64,000 nucleotides of DNA, taken from contig JAWKUI010000008.1 in the NCBI GenBank assembly GCA_041398705.1, forward strand, positions 151,077 to 215,076, read 5' to 3'. The translations under genes were made by a program, and so were the position numbers. The notes beneath the pieces are model-generated. The model worked only from the letters and a program-made list of their open reading frames with translations. It had not been told where the DNA came from and searched no databases. The stretch is from NORP259 sp041398705. GTDB lineage: Bacteria > Planctomycetota > UBA1135 > GCA-002686595. Position 1 is the stretch's first letter. Each line of letters opens with the position of its first letter. Positions 36,145-44,904 of the stretch are shown here, piece by piece.

Positions 36145-38316
36145 TCAGCGCGGATTGCGCGGCGCGAGGCCCGGCCCGGTGGCGGCGCGCCCGAGGTCGA
36201 TCGCCGTCGCCTTTTCCGGTGTGGCAACGACCATTTCGGCGGGCACGGTGCGGTCGGGGCGCAGTAGGCGCAGGGACCCCGAAGGAACCCGGAGGGAGCG
36301 CTTGGATCCCGCTTCCAGCTCGCCCCGGGCCACGCAGGCACCCTCGAGCCACAACTCGAAGGCACCCGGCCCGGTGAGCTCGATGGTGCAGCCGCCGGCC
36401 AGGGTCAGCAGAGCCTGCCCGCCCACCAGTCCGAGGGCCGGCGAGAGTCGCGACGCGTAGGCCACGCGACCATCTTCCGCCTCGACGAAGAGCGCGTAGT
36501 TGCCACGCGGCAGGTCCGGCCACGCGAGCGAGGCCTCCTCGGTCACGCGCCCATCGGGATGGGTCAGCAGAATGCGCCGCAGGGCCGGCAAACTGCCGTT
36601 CTGCGACGCGAGTTCGGCGTTCAGACTGCTGTTTTGGGTCAGCGCCACGCGCACCTCGTCATCGCCGGCCGCCGCGACCTGCGCCTGGCTGCCGGGCCCG
36701 TCTCCCTGGGCCAGCACCCCGAGCTCCACGAGCCCCGGCGCGAGGGGACCGAAGCGGAAGTGTCCTTCCGCATCGCTCCACGCGGTCAGCCGCCCGCCGG
36801 TGTCGATCGGCTGCAGCCAAAGCCGCTGGGGCGTGGTGACGGCGCCCTCCTCCGAAGCCACCGTGCCCTGGATCCACTGCGCCGGGAAACACTCGATCTC
36901 CACCGAGAGCTCGGTCAGGCCCTCGGGCACTTCGAAGCGCCGCGTCAGGGGGGCCAACTGCGATCGTTCCCCCATGGGCGCCGGAGCCACCCACCAGGAG
37001 CCCGCCGGCACGCCCGAGAATACGAACGCCCCCTCGGAATCGGTGTGCACCTTGTGCGCCACGCGGCCCAGGTCCTCGGCGCAAAGCAGGCGACTGCCCG
37101 GCTCCAGCGCAGGCAGCAGCCACAGCTCCTGACCCCGTTCCTGGCGACTCGCGGCGCCCGTCAATCGACCCGCCAGGCGCGTGCCGCCGACCACCGTCCA
37201 ATCGAGTTCGCGCGCCTCGCCCGGACCCAGGATCTGCTGCGGAGGTTGCCGAGAAACGCCGCCATCCCCCGCGTCGATGGCGATCGCGAGGGTCACGTCC
37301 CCGGGCAGATTGCGGAAGTCCACGCGGCCCAGCGCGTTGGTCGTGCCCTTCCACTCGAGCATCGTCGCCGGAATCGGCTCGTCGTCCTGGCCCATCAGCG
37401 CGACGCTGTGCGCACGCACCGTGACCGGAATCTTCGGCAAGCCGCGGCCGCGTTCGCCCAAAAGGCGCAGGGACAACCACGCCGACGGGGCCAGGGACAC
37501 TTCGCGCGGCAGGTGCGCATCGCTGTGCACGGCGTCGAGCGCGATCAATACCGGGCCGGTGCCGGGTGCTTGGATGCAGGCCACCATGCCGGCTTCCGAT
37601 GCGTCCACCTGGAAGCGACCTTGCACGTCGGTTCCGGCGTCCGGGGGGGGAGCAGGATCGACGACAAACGCGCCGCGCTCGAGCACCTCGCTGCGCAGCA
37701 CCCGGATCCCGGCGCCGTACACCGGACCGCCGTCGGCGCGACTGCGCACCAGACCGTGGTACGGCGTATAGCGCAGGCCGCGCACGTTCACGGTGAGGTC
37801 GCGCAATTCGTAAGGGGCCAGCGGCGCCACGGTCTCGGTGCCCGGCTTGTGGGTCGCGAGGTCCGGCCGGATCGAGAGGTTGAGGGGTTGGCCCGGGGGC
37901 AGGTCGAACTCGACCATGCCGCGCGCGTCGGAGGTCGGACTCCACTGCAGCGACCCGCGCATCGCTTCGGTGCGCGCCGAAGCCGCCGCCACGCCGCCCG
38001 GCGGATCGGTCAGGTAGGCGAGTACGCTGACACCGGCCAGGGGCTGTCCCGTGGTAGCGTCCACGAGCTGCACGCGCAGGCGCCCGGCCTGGTCGGGCTG
38101 CTGGGGTTTGGCGACGGGGGCCGCCGCGGTCCGGTCCGCTGCCCGGTTTCCGGTCAGCTCGGGGCCGGCCGGGCTCAGGCCCGCGCCCTGGGTGCTTTCC
38201 CCAGGCCGACTCAGGGCCCCATGCACGTATTCCGGCAGGGTGGATTTCCACCACACCAGGCTGGCAACGGCCGCGCCGAGCAAGAGCGGAAGGATCCAGG
38301 CGAACCGGTTTTTCAT
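36145..38316 (-). CDS. Membrane-anchored protein with carboxypeptidase-regulatory-like beta domains
   Basis: A 723-residue protein with an N-terminal membrane anchor or signal (KNRFAWILPLLLGAAVASLVWW) and a long extracytoplasmic part made of Ig-like/transthyretin-like beta domains. The first is clear in RLRVQLVDATTGQPLAGVSVLAYL; further ones occur at about residues 220-330 and 370-470 and toward the C-terminus. Such domains are common in planctomycete surface proteins and usually act in binding or spacing. No enzyme motif was found. Start set at ATG 38316, where the hydrophobic segment begins. Confidence 0.72.
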   Translation of the reverse strand: MKNRFAWILPLLLGAAVASLVWWKSTLPEYVHGALSRPGESTQGAGLSPAGPELTGNRAADRTAAAPVAKPQQPDQAGRLRVQLVDATTGQPLAGVSVLAYLTDPPGGVAAASARTEAMRGSLQWSPTSDARGMVEFDLPPGQPLNLSIRPDLATHKPGTETVAPLAPYELRDLTVNVRGLRYTPYHGLVRSRADGGPVYGAGIRVLRSEVLERGAFVVDPAPPPDAGTDVQGRFQVDASEAGMVACIQAPGTGPVLIALDAVHSDAHLPREVSLAPSAWLSLRLLGERGRGLPKIPVTVRAHSVALMGQDDEPIPATMLEWKGTTNALGRVDFRNLPGDVTLAIAIDAGDGGVSRQPPQQILGPGEARELDWTVVGGTRLAGRLTGAASRQERGQELWLLPALEPGSRLLCAEDLGRVAHKVHTDSEGAFVFSGVPAGSWWVAPAPMGERSQLAPLTRRFEVPEGLTELSVEIECFPAQWIQGTVASEEGAVTTPQRLWLQPIDTGGRLTAWSDAEGHFRFGPLAPGLVELGVLAQGDGPGSQAQVAAAGDDEVRVALTQNSSLNAELASQNGSLPALRRILLTHPDGRVTEEASLAWPDLPRGNYALFVEAEDGRVAYASRLSPALGLVGGQALLTLAGGCTIELTGPGAFELWLEGACVARGELEAGSKRSLRVPSGSLRLLRPDRTVPAEMVVATPEKATAIDLGRAATGPGLAPRNPR

Positions 38317-38469
38317 GGGAAGCCCACATACCCTAGCGCCTGCCCGGCCCGGGGCCCAGACCCCGCCGCCCGCGCGGATCGGGCCGGGGCAAACCCAACC
38401 CCGGTCGGCCGGGGCAAAACGCAGGGGCCTTCGATTTCCACGTCCGGTGGGGCGGCCTATGCTCGGGGC

Positions 38470-39522
38470 ATGGTGCGGTTCAAAGCAATGGCGGCGGGTT
38501 TGCTCGTGGTGGGTTTGGGGCTCGTGGGATGCCAGTCGGGCGGGGCGGGAGCGCAAGACCGCGCCTCGGCGGACGACCTGCTGGTGCAGGGCGACCGGGC
38601 GTTCGAGGCGGGGGCCATGGGGGAGGCGCTCGAGCTCTACAAGCTCGCGTCAGTGGCCGCGCGCAACGAACGGGATAGCGCCCGCTTCGCTGAAGCGGCG
38701 GCCCAGGTGTCGAGCAGCTTGAGTCTGCTCGGGCGCACCACCGACGGCTCGCCTTGGCTCGCCCAGGCGCGGCAGGAGAAGTACGGCGACGATGCGCGCA
38801 GCCAGGCGCGCGTATTGCTCGCGACGGGGCTCGAGCAGCGCGAACTCGGCCAGAACGGCGCGGCGACCGTGGTCTTCGGGCAGCTCTACGAGTTGGGAAT
38901 GGGCAAACGCCTGTTCGGCGATGCGATGCAGGCGGCGACCCTGGCGTCCGTGACCTGCGCGCCCGCGGAGCAGGTCACCTGGTGCGAACGCGCCCTAGCC
39001 GCGGCCGAAGCCGATGGCAACAAGGCGTGGATCGCGGCGGCGCACCTTTCGCTGGGGTTTGCGTGGGAAGCGCGGGGGGACCATGGGGCCGCAGTCGAGG
39101 AGCTGCGCACGGCCCGCAACCTCGAGGCGCCGGGCACCCGCGAACGGTTGCGCATCGAGTGGGCCCTGGCGCACAACCTGCGCCTCAAGGGCGATCTGGC
39201 CGAGGCCGGCAAGCTGCTCAAGGAGGCGATTCCGGTCGCCCGCAGTTTCCACGCGCGCGGGTTTGCCGTGCGCGATGCGGAGTGGCTCGGCCGCCTGCAA
39301 GAGGAGTACGCCGAATGGCTCGTGCAGTGCGGCAACCTGACCGACAGCCTGCGCGCCTTCCAAGCCGCCCGTCAGGCGTATCAGCTGGCCGAGATCCAGG
39401 ACCGCGCGCCGGAGAAGTGGCGGGGGTTTGAAGCCCGCGTGGCGCAGGTGCGCATGCTGCGGGTGCGCGGCAACCAGAATGCCGAAGATGGCCACGAACA
39501 AGGCCATTCGCACGGGGAATGA
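38470..39522 (+). CDS. TPR-like lipoprotein
   Basis: A 350-residue protein with a lipoprotein signal (lipobox LGLVGCQ), followed by helical TPR-type repeats (LLVQGDRAFEAGAMGEALELYKLAS; ARVLLATGLEQRELGQNGAATVVFGQLY; AHLSLGFAWEARGDHGAAVEELRTA; ARNLEAPGTRERLRIEWALAHNLRLKGDLAEAGKLL). The C-terminus is His/Glu/Gly-rich (EDGHEQGHSHGE) and might bind metal. Likely a periplasm-facing scaffold. It converges on the selenoprotein candidate with a perfect shared hairpin between them. Confidence 0.75.
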   Translation: MVRFKAMAAGLLVVGLGLVGCQSGGAGAQDRASADDLLVQGDRAFEAGAMGEALELYKLASVAARNERDSARFAEAAAQVSSSLSLLGRTTDGSPWLAQARQEKYGDDARSQARVLLATGLEQRELGQNGAATVVFGQLYELGMGKRLFGDAMQAATLASVTCAPAEQVTWCERALAAAEADGNKAWIAAAHLSLGFAWEARGDHGAAVEELRTARNLEAPGTRERLRIEWALAHNLRLKGDLAEAGKLLKEAIPVARSFHARGFAVRDAEWLGRLQEEYAEWLVQCGNLTDSLRAFQAARQAYQLAEIQDRAPEKWRGFEARVAQVRMLRVRGNQNAEDGHEQGHSHGE

Positions 39523-39550
39523 CGGGGCGGCGGTTCCCGCCACCAACGCA

Positions 39551-39584
39551 CAAGGGCCCGGTTCCCACAGGAACCGGGCCCTTG
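39551..39584. terminator. Perfect bidirectional hairpin between convergent genes
   Basis: CAAGGGCCCGGTTCC and GGAACCGGGCCCTTG form a 15-bp perfect stem with a CACA loop, between the stop of the TPR lipoprotein (39522) and the stop of the thioredoxin-like gene (39604). Confidence 0.75.
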
Positions 39585-39603
39585 CCTCAGGTCGAGCGAC
39601 GGG

Positions 39604-40638
39604 TCACTCGGCGTTGATGCTACGGATGATCTTCGCGGCGCGTTTGGCGGCTCCGGTGCCCTCATAACGCTCGGTGATCTTCTCCAGCTTCTTCAACTGC
39701 CGCTTCCAGCTCTTCTTGCTGGCGGCTTCGCGCAGTTTCGCCAACTCGCGGTCGGCGGCGAGCTCGTTCGACAACTCCTTGTCGTCGTCGATCTCCTTCA
39801 GACGCGCGGCGATCTTGTCGGCGACGGGCAGCCCCTTGCACTCCTTGGCGACTTCCGCCAGGAGGTCAGTGCCGATCACCATCTCGCGTTTGGTGATGAA
39901 CGATTCGGCCTGGGCCTGCAGCATTTCGACGAATCCGTCGAGTTCACCCTGCAGCACCTTGGCTTCTTCGGCTTCCGCGCCAGAGGCCTTCTCCAGCAAC
40001 TTGCCCACCGCCTGGATCGACTTGGCGAGTTGCGCCTGACGGGCCATGTCGGCGATGGAGGTGACCGCGCCTTCTTTGAACTCCGTGGCGGAGTTGTAGG
40101 CGAGCACCGAGTTCGAGCTCTTCTTGACCCCTTTCAAGGCGTCTTCGATGATCCCGTTGGACAGCCCGTACGGGCTGCCGTGCCACAGGATCTTGCCGTC
40201 CGCGCCCACCAGGAAGGTGTGCGGGATCGAGCTCCAGGTCATGTTGCCACCATCGGCACCGGCAGCGATGCGCACGGTGAGGCCCATGCTCTGGATGTAC
40301 TCTTCGACCAACTCGTCCTCCTCATTGCTGAGCGCGAGGACCACCAATCCCTTGTCTCCGTATTTTTCCTGGATCTGCTGCAAGTGAGGCCACGCCCCAC
40401 GGCAGGGGCCTCACCACGTGGCCCAGCGTTCGACGACCCATACCTTGCCCTTGAGGCTGGAGAGGGTCGGCGGCTGGCCGATCGTGTTGAACCAGGTGCG
40501 GGCTTTCAGCTCGGTGGCGAGCTCGCCCGTCGGGTCGTGCGGTTCCCCTTGGGAGGGGGCCAGTCCCGGGAGGGACAAGGCCGTGGCCGTGCCGCCCAAG
40601 GCGAGCAGGCCGAGCAATACGAGGTTGTGCAGTTTCAT
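39604..40638 (-). CDS. TlpA/thioredoxin-like selenoprotein (UGPC active site) read through in-frame TGA
   Basis: From ATG 40638 the frame gives a signal peptide (MKLHNLVLLGLLALGGTATA), a linker, and LSSLKGKVWVVERWATW. A TGA follows at 40411-40413, then GPCRGAWPHLQQIQEKYG and the rest of a thioredoxin fold (GLVVLALSNEED, IPHTFLVGADGKILWHG), all in one frame to 39604. TlpA-type proteins have WATWCGPC here, so the TGA replaces the first active-site Cys at residue 76 (U76-G-P-C79). Right after it, at 40384-40400, GTGGGG and CCTCAC pair (one G-U) around CGTGG, 16 bases from the TGA, fitting the bacterial SECIS model. The last ~150 residues are a helical extension. Total 344 residues. It probably acts as an extracytoplasmic thiol/selenol oxidoreductase. 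Confidence 0.85.
40384..40400 (-). promoter_or_regulatory. Candidate bacterial SECIS stem-loop
   Basis: On the minus strand GTGGGG pairs with CCTCAC (6 bp, one G-U) with loop CGTGG, beginning 10 bases after the TGA at 40411-40413. The 16-base distance from TGA to the apical loop and the G within the first two loop bases agree with the general bacterial SECIS model. The structure lies inside the coding region, as in known bacterial selenoprotein genes. Confidence 0.6.
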
Positions 40639-40716
40639 GGCGGATCCAGGAAAAGGAAGGACTTCGATTGTAGTGCGCCGGTGAGGGGCCGAGATTTCCC
40701 CCCTGAAAAATCCACG

Positions 40717-42117
40717 TCAGGATTCCGGCGCCCCGGACGGCCCCTTGGCCCCTTCGACGCGCCCAACCTCCTCCAGATCGACCCGGCGCCACCAAAGCAG
40801 GAGCCCCGCCGCCACAAACGCCAGGCCCAGGGCCAATCCGAGCCACAGGCCCTGGATGCCCATGCCCCGGCGGAAGGTGAGCCACCAGCCCAGGGGCAGG
40901 GCCACCGGCCAGTAGCCGATCAGGTTGAACAGGGCAGCGGCCCGGGTTTGCCCGGCCCCGCGCAGGATGCCCGAGCCGACCACCTGGATGCCGTCGAAGA
41001 CCTGGAAGGCGGCGGCGATCGGCAGGATCGAGGCGGCGGCCACCCGGACCGCGACTTCGTCGGGCGCGGTGTAGAGCCGGGGCAGCCAGTTGCGGCCGAA
41101 GTAGAACACCAGACCCGACACGGTCATGGCGGCGGCGCCCATGACGAACGCCGCCCGGGCCGACCGGCGCGCCCGGGTGAGTTCGCCTTCGCCGATCAGG
41201 TTGCCCACCCGGGTCGAGGCGGCGAGCGAAACCCCAAGGGGGATCATGAACGTGATCGACGCCATGTTGAGCACCACCAGGTGCGCCGAAGCGTCCACGG
41301 TGCCCAATTGGCCGGCAAACAGGGTCGTGAGGCCGAATGCGCCCATTTCGAAGGTGATCTGCAGGGCGATCGGGATGCCGATGGCGAGGATCCGGCGCAG
41401 GTCCGGGCCGTCGAGCATGTGGGGGCCGAATCCCAGGGAGGGGGCGGTCTGGTGGTGTTTGCGCCAGAGGTTGCCGAGCAGGGCGAGGGCCATCAGCACC
41501 CGCGTCACGCTCGTCGCCACCGCTGCCCCGCGCAGTCCCATGGCCGGCGCGCCGAAGTGCCCGTAGATCAGCGCGTAGTTGAGCAGCACGTTCAGGCCGT
41601 TTGCCCACAGGGCATGCACGAGCACCGGGGCCAGCACGCGCTGGCCTTGCAGCCAACTGCGCGAGACCGTGAAGATCATCAGGAACGGCGCCGACGGGAT
41701 CAGCCAACGCGCGTACTGCGCACCGGCCGCCGCTAGCTTCGGATCCTGACCGGACCAGATGAGGAAGGGCTCGGTGTACCACCAGCAGAGGGCCAGCACC
41801 GGGGTGAGCGCCATGGCCAGGATCCAGCCCTGGCCGAGTACGGTGTTCAGTCGCTCGCGGTTGCGTGCGCCGAACGCCTGGCTGACGATCGGATCGAGGC
41901 CGAACAGGAGGCCGGACGCGAACATCGTCGTGCCTTGCAGCCAAACGAGGGCGATGCCCATCGCGGCCAGGGCGTCCTTCGACAGGTGGCCGATCATCAG
42001 CGTGTCCACCGCCGCCATGGAGAACATGGTCAGGTTGGTGAAGATGAGCGGCAGCGCCAGGTGCCAGAGCACCCGTCCTTCTCCCGGCTCCTGGGGCAGC
42101 TTCACGTCTGTCTGCAT
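40717..42117 (-). CDS. MATE-family multidrug/cation efflux transporter
   Basis: A 466-residue membrane protein with about twelve helices in two related halves. MATE signatures include LALPLIFTNLTMFSMAAVDTLMIGHLS at the N-terminus, FGLDPIVSQAFGARN in the first half, and GVSLAASTRVGNLIGEGELTRAR plus VGSGILRGAGQTR in the second. It exports organic cations or drugs in exchange for Na+ or H+. The selenoprotein candidate follows 78 bases downstream on the same strand. It is divergent from the lipoprotein gene at 42341. Confidence 0.92.
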   Translation of the reverse strand: MQTDVKLPQEPGEGRVLWHLALPLIFTNLTMFSMAAVDTLMIGHLSKDALAAMGIALVWLQGTTMFASGLLFGLDPIVSQAFGARNRERLNTVLGQGWILAMALTPVLALCWWYTEPFLIWSGQDPKLAAAGAQYARWLIPSAPFLMIFTVSRSWLQGQRVLAPVLVHALWANGLNVLLNYALIYGHFGAPAMGLRGAAVATSVTRVLMALALLGNLWRKHHQTAPSLGFGPHMLDGPDLRRILAIGIPIALQITFEMGAFGLTTLFAGQLGTVDASAHLVVLNMASITFMIPLGVSLAASTRVGNLIGEGELTRARRSARAAFVMGAAAMTVSGLVFYFGRNWLPRLYTAPDEVAVRVAAASILPIAAAFQVFDGIQVVGSGILRGAGQTRAAALFNLIGYWPVALPLGWWLTFRRGMGIQGLWLGLALGLAFVAAGLLLWWRRVDLEEVGRVEGAKGPSGAPES

Positions 42118-42340
42118 CGATGCTGCGCCTGGGTGGGTGGGGGGAACCGGTCGAACGTGGGAGGGCGTTCACCGGGGGTATAGCCAAACGCCGTGGGCAA
42201 TGCACCCCGGGCACGCGATTTCCGTCGCGCGCGGCATGGATCCGGTGCGGGCCCGCGGATCCCCGGTTGGGAATCGCCTGGGGCCGGCGGGTGGGGTGCG
42301 CACGGCGTCTGCTAGGATTGTCCCGCTCGCCTCTCCGACA

Positions 42341-43429
42341 ATGAATGCACGTCTGCTTCTGATCATGGTCTGCGCCTTGTGCGTGGGCTGCGGAAAACGC
42401 TCCGAACCCGTCCGAGGTTTCTACGGCGAAGGGCTTTCCATGCGGTACGAAGGCCGGGTTCGGGTGAAGGAAGGGGGCCTTCAGGTCGCGCAGGGCGAGT
42501 GGCGCTTCTGGTATCCCGAAGGCGTATTGCAGGCGCGTGGCCATTTCGTGGATGGCGCGGTGGCCGGGCCGGATGCGTTTCTGCCGGGACGCACCGAGAT
42601 CCCCGAAGCCGGTCGCAGCGGGCTTTGGGAGGGCTGGTATCCGAGCGGTGCGCGCGAGTGGGAGGGGGAATACGTCGAAGGCAAACGCAGCGGGGTGTTC
42701 TCCTACTGGCATGCGAACGGACAGCTGCGTTTGCGGGCGCGCTTCGAAAACGGGTTGGAGAACGGGCCGTTCCGCGGCTTCAACGAGGACGGATCGATTT
42801 CCTTTTCCGGGCGATTCACCGACGGTCTGCTCGATGAGACCTTGGAGGTGTTCCACGCGCGCGGTCACTTGCTCGAACAGGGCGATTGGGATCGCGGCAA
42901 GCGGGTCGGCTTGCATCGGCTCTGGGATGACCGCGGCGTGCTGCGCGAAGAGGCGGTCTATCGCGAAGGGCAATTGTCCGGTCTGCGCAGTCTTTGGGAC
43001 GAAGAGGGCAGCGCGGTGTTGATGGGGCTGTATCTCGAGGGGCGACCGAACGGCGAGATGACCCTGTTCCACCCCGGCGGTGCGCGTCGTTCGTTTGGTC
43101 TCTACCAAGCGGGCCAGCGCGAGGGCGTGCACGTGGCGTGGGACGTCTTCGGCAAGAAGCTCTACGAGGTCGAGTACCGCGATGGGGTGCCGACTGGGCA
43201 ACTCACGACGTTCTTCGCCGGTGGCGAGAAGGGCATCGAAGGGGAGTTGGATCAGGGCTTGCCGGTGGGCCGGCACCGGATCTGGAGCGACACGGGGGCG
43301 ATCCTCGGGGAAGGGCAATACCCGGAGGTGCCCACCACCGGGGAGACCGGGCGCTGGAAGTTCTGGCGGTCCCTGCCCCAGCGGAATGGGGGGGAAGCGA
43401 CGGTTCCTGAGCCTGAGGAAGGGCGCTAG
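42341..43429 (+). CDS. MORN/YwqK-type repeat lipoprotein
   Basis: A 362-residue protein with a lipoprotein signal (lipobox ALCVGCG at about residues 11-17). The rest is a run of ~22-residue repeats of the toxin-antitoxin YwqK/MORN type: GEWRFWYPEGVLQARGHFVDG, GLWEGWYPSGAREWEGEYVEG, GVFSYWHANGQLRLRARFENG, GPFRGFNEDGSISFSGRFTDG and several more. The repeats form elongated beta-hairpin stacks, seen in surface and membrane-contact proteins. No catalytic site is visible. Start at ATG 42341, which gives the lipobox. Confidence 0.82.
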   Translation: MNARLLLIMVCALCVGCGKRSEPVRGFYGEGLSMRYEGRVRVKEGGLQVAQGEWRFWYPEGVLQARGHFVDGAVAGPDAFLPGRTEIPEAGRSGLWEGWYPSGAREWEGEYVEGKRSGVFSYWHANGQLRLRARFENGLENGPFRGFNEDGSISFSGRFTDGLLDETLEVFHARGHLLEQGDWDRGKRVGLHRLWDDRGVLREEAVYREGQLSGLRSLWDEEGSAVLMGLYLEGRPNGEMTLFHPGGARRSFGLYQAGQREGVHVAWDVFGKKLYEVEYRDGVPTGQLTTFFAGGEKGIEGELDQGLPVGRHRIWSDTGAILGEGQYPEVPTTGETGRWKFWRSLPQRNGGEATVPEPEEGR

Positions 43430-43587
43430 TCTCAACTTGAGATGCCTTCCTGGGCTGCCCGTGGGCCCTCTTTGCACAATTTTAGGGTTGGCCCAATGGG
43501 GCCTTGTGGGGGCTTCTTAACATCTGCCCCCGGAAACCCCAGATGGGGCTAGCGAACCTGAACCCACCTCAATCCCCACTCTCAACC

Positions 43588-44694
43588 ATGAAACAACTTC
43601 TGCTGCCCGTTGCCGCCTTCGCCCTCGCGACGGCCGCCCAGGCCCAAGTCTCCCTGAGCGAGATCCGCATCGACCAGACCGGCGCCGACAACGACGAGTA
43701 CTTCGAGCTGGTTGGTGCCCCGGGCACCTCGCTGGCCGGCATGTGGTACATCGTGATCGGTGACGGCTCCAGCACCACCCTTTCGGGTGTGGTGGAGACC
43801 GTGGTCGACCTGAGCGCGTACTCGATCAACGCGAACGGCTTCTTCGTTGCCGCCGAAGCCACCTTCACCCTCGGCGTGGCCGACGTGTTGCTGCCTGGCG
43901 CCAACGACCTGAACTTCGAAAACAGCGACAACGTCACCCACCTTCTGGTGACCGGTTTCACCGGCGCGGACGGCGATGACCTGGACACCAACGACGACGG
44001 CATCCTGGACACCACCCCGTGGGCCTCGATCGTCGATAGCGTTGCCTTCATCGAGACCCCCGGCACCGGTGACATGGTCTACAGCACCAACCAGGTCGGC
44101 CCGGACGGCGCCTTTGTGCCCGGCTTGGTCTTCACCTGCAGCGGTGTCTGGACCATCGGCCAGTTCGACCCGAGCCTGGGCGAAGACACCCCCGGTGCTG
44201 CCAACCTGTGTGGCACCACCAACATGTCGACCTTCTGCGATCCCGCCAACAACAACTCCACCGGCGCCCCGGTCGTGCTGAGCGGCAGCATGGGTTCCGG
44301 CGTTGGTAGCGGCCTGCACCTGGAAGCCACCGGCGGCCCGACCTCCGAGTTCGGCTACGTGCTCGTGGGCACCGCCCCGGAAACCGTTGCGCCCCTGGCG
44401 ATCAGCGATGGTCTGCTGTGCCTCTCCACCGCCGCCCCGAACCAACTCGGCCGCTACAACATCGTCGGCACCGACATGAGCTCGGTCGGCTCCTTCGACG
44501 CCTCCGGCGTGCTGCAGAACCTGGTCGGCACCTCCGCCGTCGGTAGCGGCTACGACGTGGCCTCCACCCTGCCCCTGACCGGCACCCCGACCATCATGGC
44601 CGGCGAAACCTGGCACTTCCAACTGTGGTACCGCGACGGCGCCGCCGGCACCGGCCACAGCAACTTCTCCAACGGCCTGTCGGTGACCTTCTAA
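43588..44694 (+). CDS. Secreted lamin-tail-domain-like protein with shared C-terminal domain
   Basis: A 368-residue protein with a classic signal peptide (MKQLLLPVAAFALATAAQA). Residues ~21-215 resemble an LTD (lamin-tail) domain: VSLSEIRIDQTGADNDEYFELVG, then SIVDSVAFIET and EDTPGAANLCG. The remaining ~150 residues are the exported-protein C-terminal domain (STFCDPANNNSTGAP, TWHFQLWYRDGA, SNFSNGLSVTF). The gene is unusually C-rich at third positions, which suggests strong expression. It is followed by a run of 12 C, a hairpin and palindrome P3. Confidence 0.83.
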   Translation: MKQLLLPVAAFALATAAQAQVSLSEIRIDQTGADNDEYFELVGAPGTSLAGMWYIVIGDGSSTTLSGVVETVVDLSAYSINANGFFVAAEATFTLGVADVLLPGANDLNFENSDNVTHLLVTGFTGADGDDLDTNDDGILDTTPWASIVDSVAFIETPGTGDMVYSTNQVGPDGAFVPGLVFTCSGVWTIGQFDPSLGEDTPGAANLCGTTNMSTFCDPANNNSTGAPVVLSGSMGSGVGSGLHLEATGGPTSEFGYVLVGTAPETVAPLAISDGLLCLSTAAPNQLGRYNIVGTDMSSVGSFDASGVLQNLVGTSAVGSGYDVASTLPLTGTPTIMAGETWHFQLWYRDGAAGTGHSNFSNGLSVTF

Positions 44695-44717
44695 GGTTCC
44701 CCCCCCCCCCAAGCCCT

Positions 44718-44756
44718 CGCGGGGCCGCTTCTGCCAAGCGCAGGAGCGGCCCCGCG
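44718..44756 (+). terminator. Hairpin after the lamin-tail-like gene
   Basis: CGCGGGGCCGCT pairs perfectly with AGCGGCCCCGCG around a partly pairing loop. It lies directly between a 12-C homopolymer (44699-44710) and palindrome P3. Confidence 0.65.
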
Positions 44757-44758
44757 CC

Positions 44759-44897
44759 CATTCCACGATTGGAATAACGTTACGTACGGAAGCGGGTTTA
44801 AGTTGTCATGTTATTCGCCGCTGGTGCGGTCGGAACGACCGCACCAGCGGCGCTGGCACTAAACCCGCTCCCGTACAGTTATTCCAATCGTGGAATG
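44759..44897. repeat. Long palindromic element, copy P3
   Basis: Between convergent genes. The left arm is complete (GAATAACG at about 44772 to GTTATTCG). The right arm has lost part of its inner half: after GCGGCGCTGG it resumes at CACTAAACCCGCTCCCGTAC. The inner stem GCCGCTGGTGCGGTCG is closed by GAA at 44833-44835. The outer 14 bases CATTCCACGATTGG are perfectly inverted on the two sides and unique to this locus. The minus-strand lipoprotein stop (44905) lies 7 bases away. Confidence 0.9.
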
Positions 44898-44904
44898 CCC
44901 ATTC

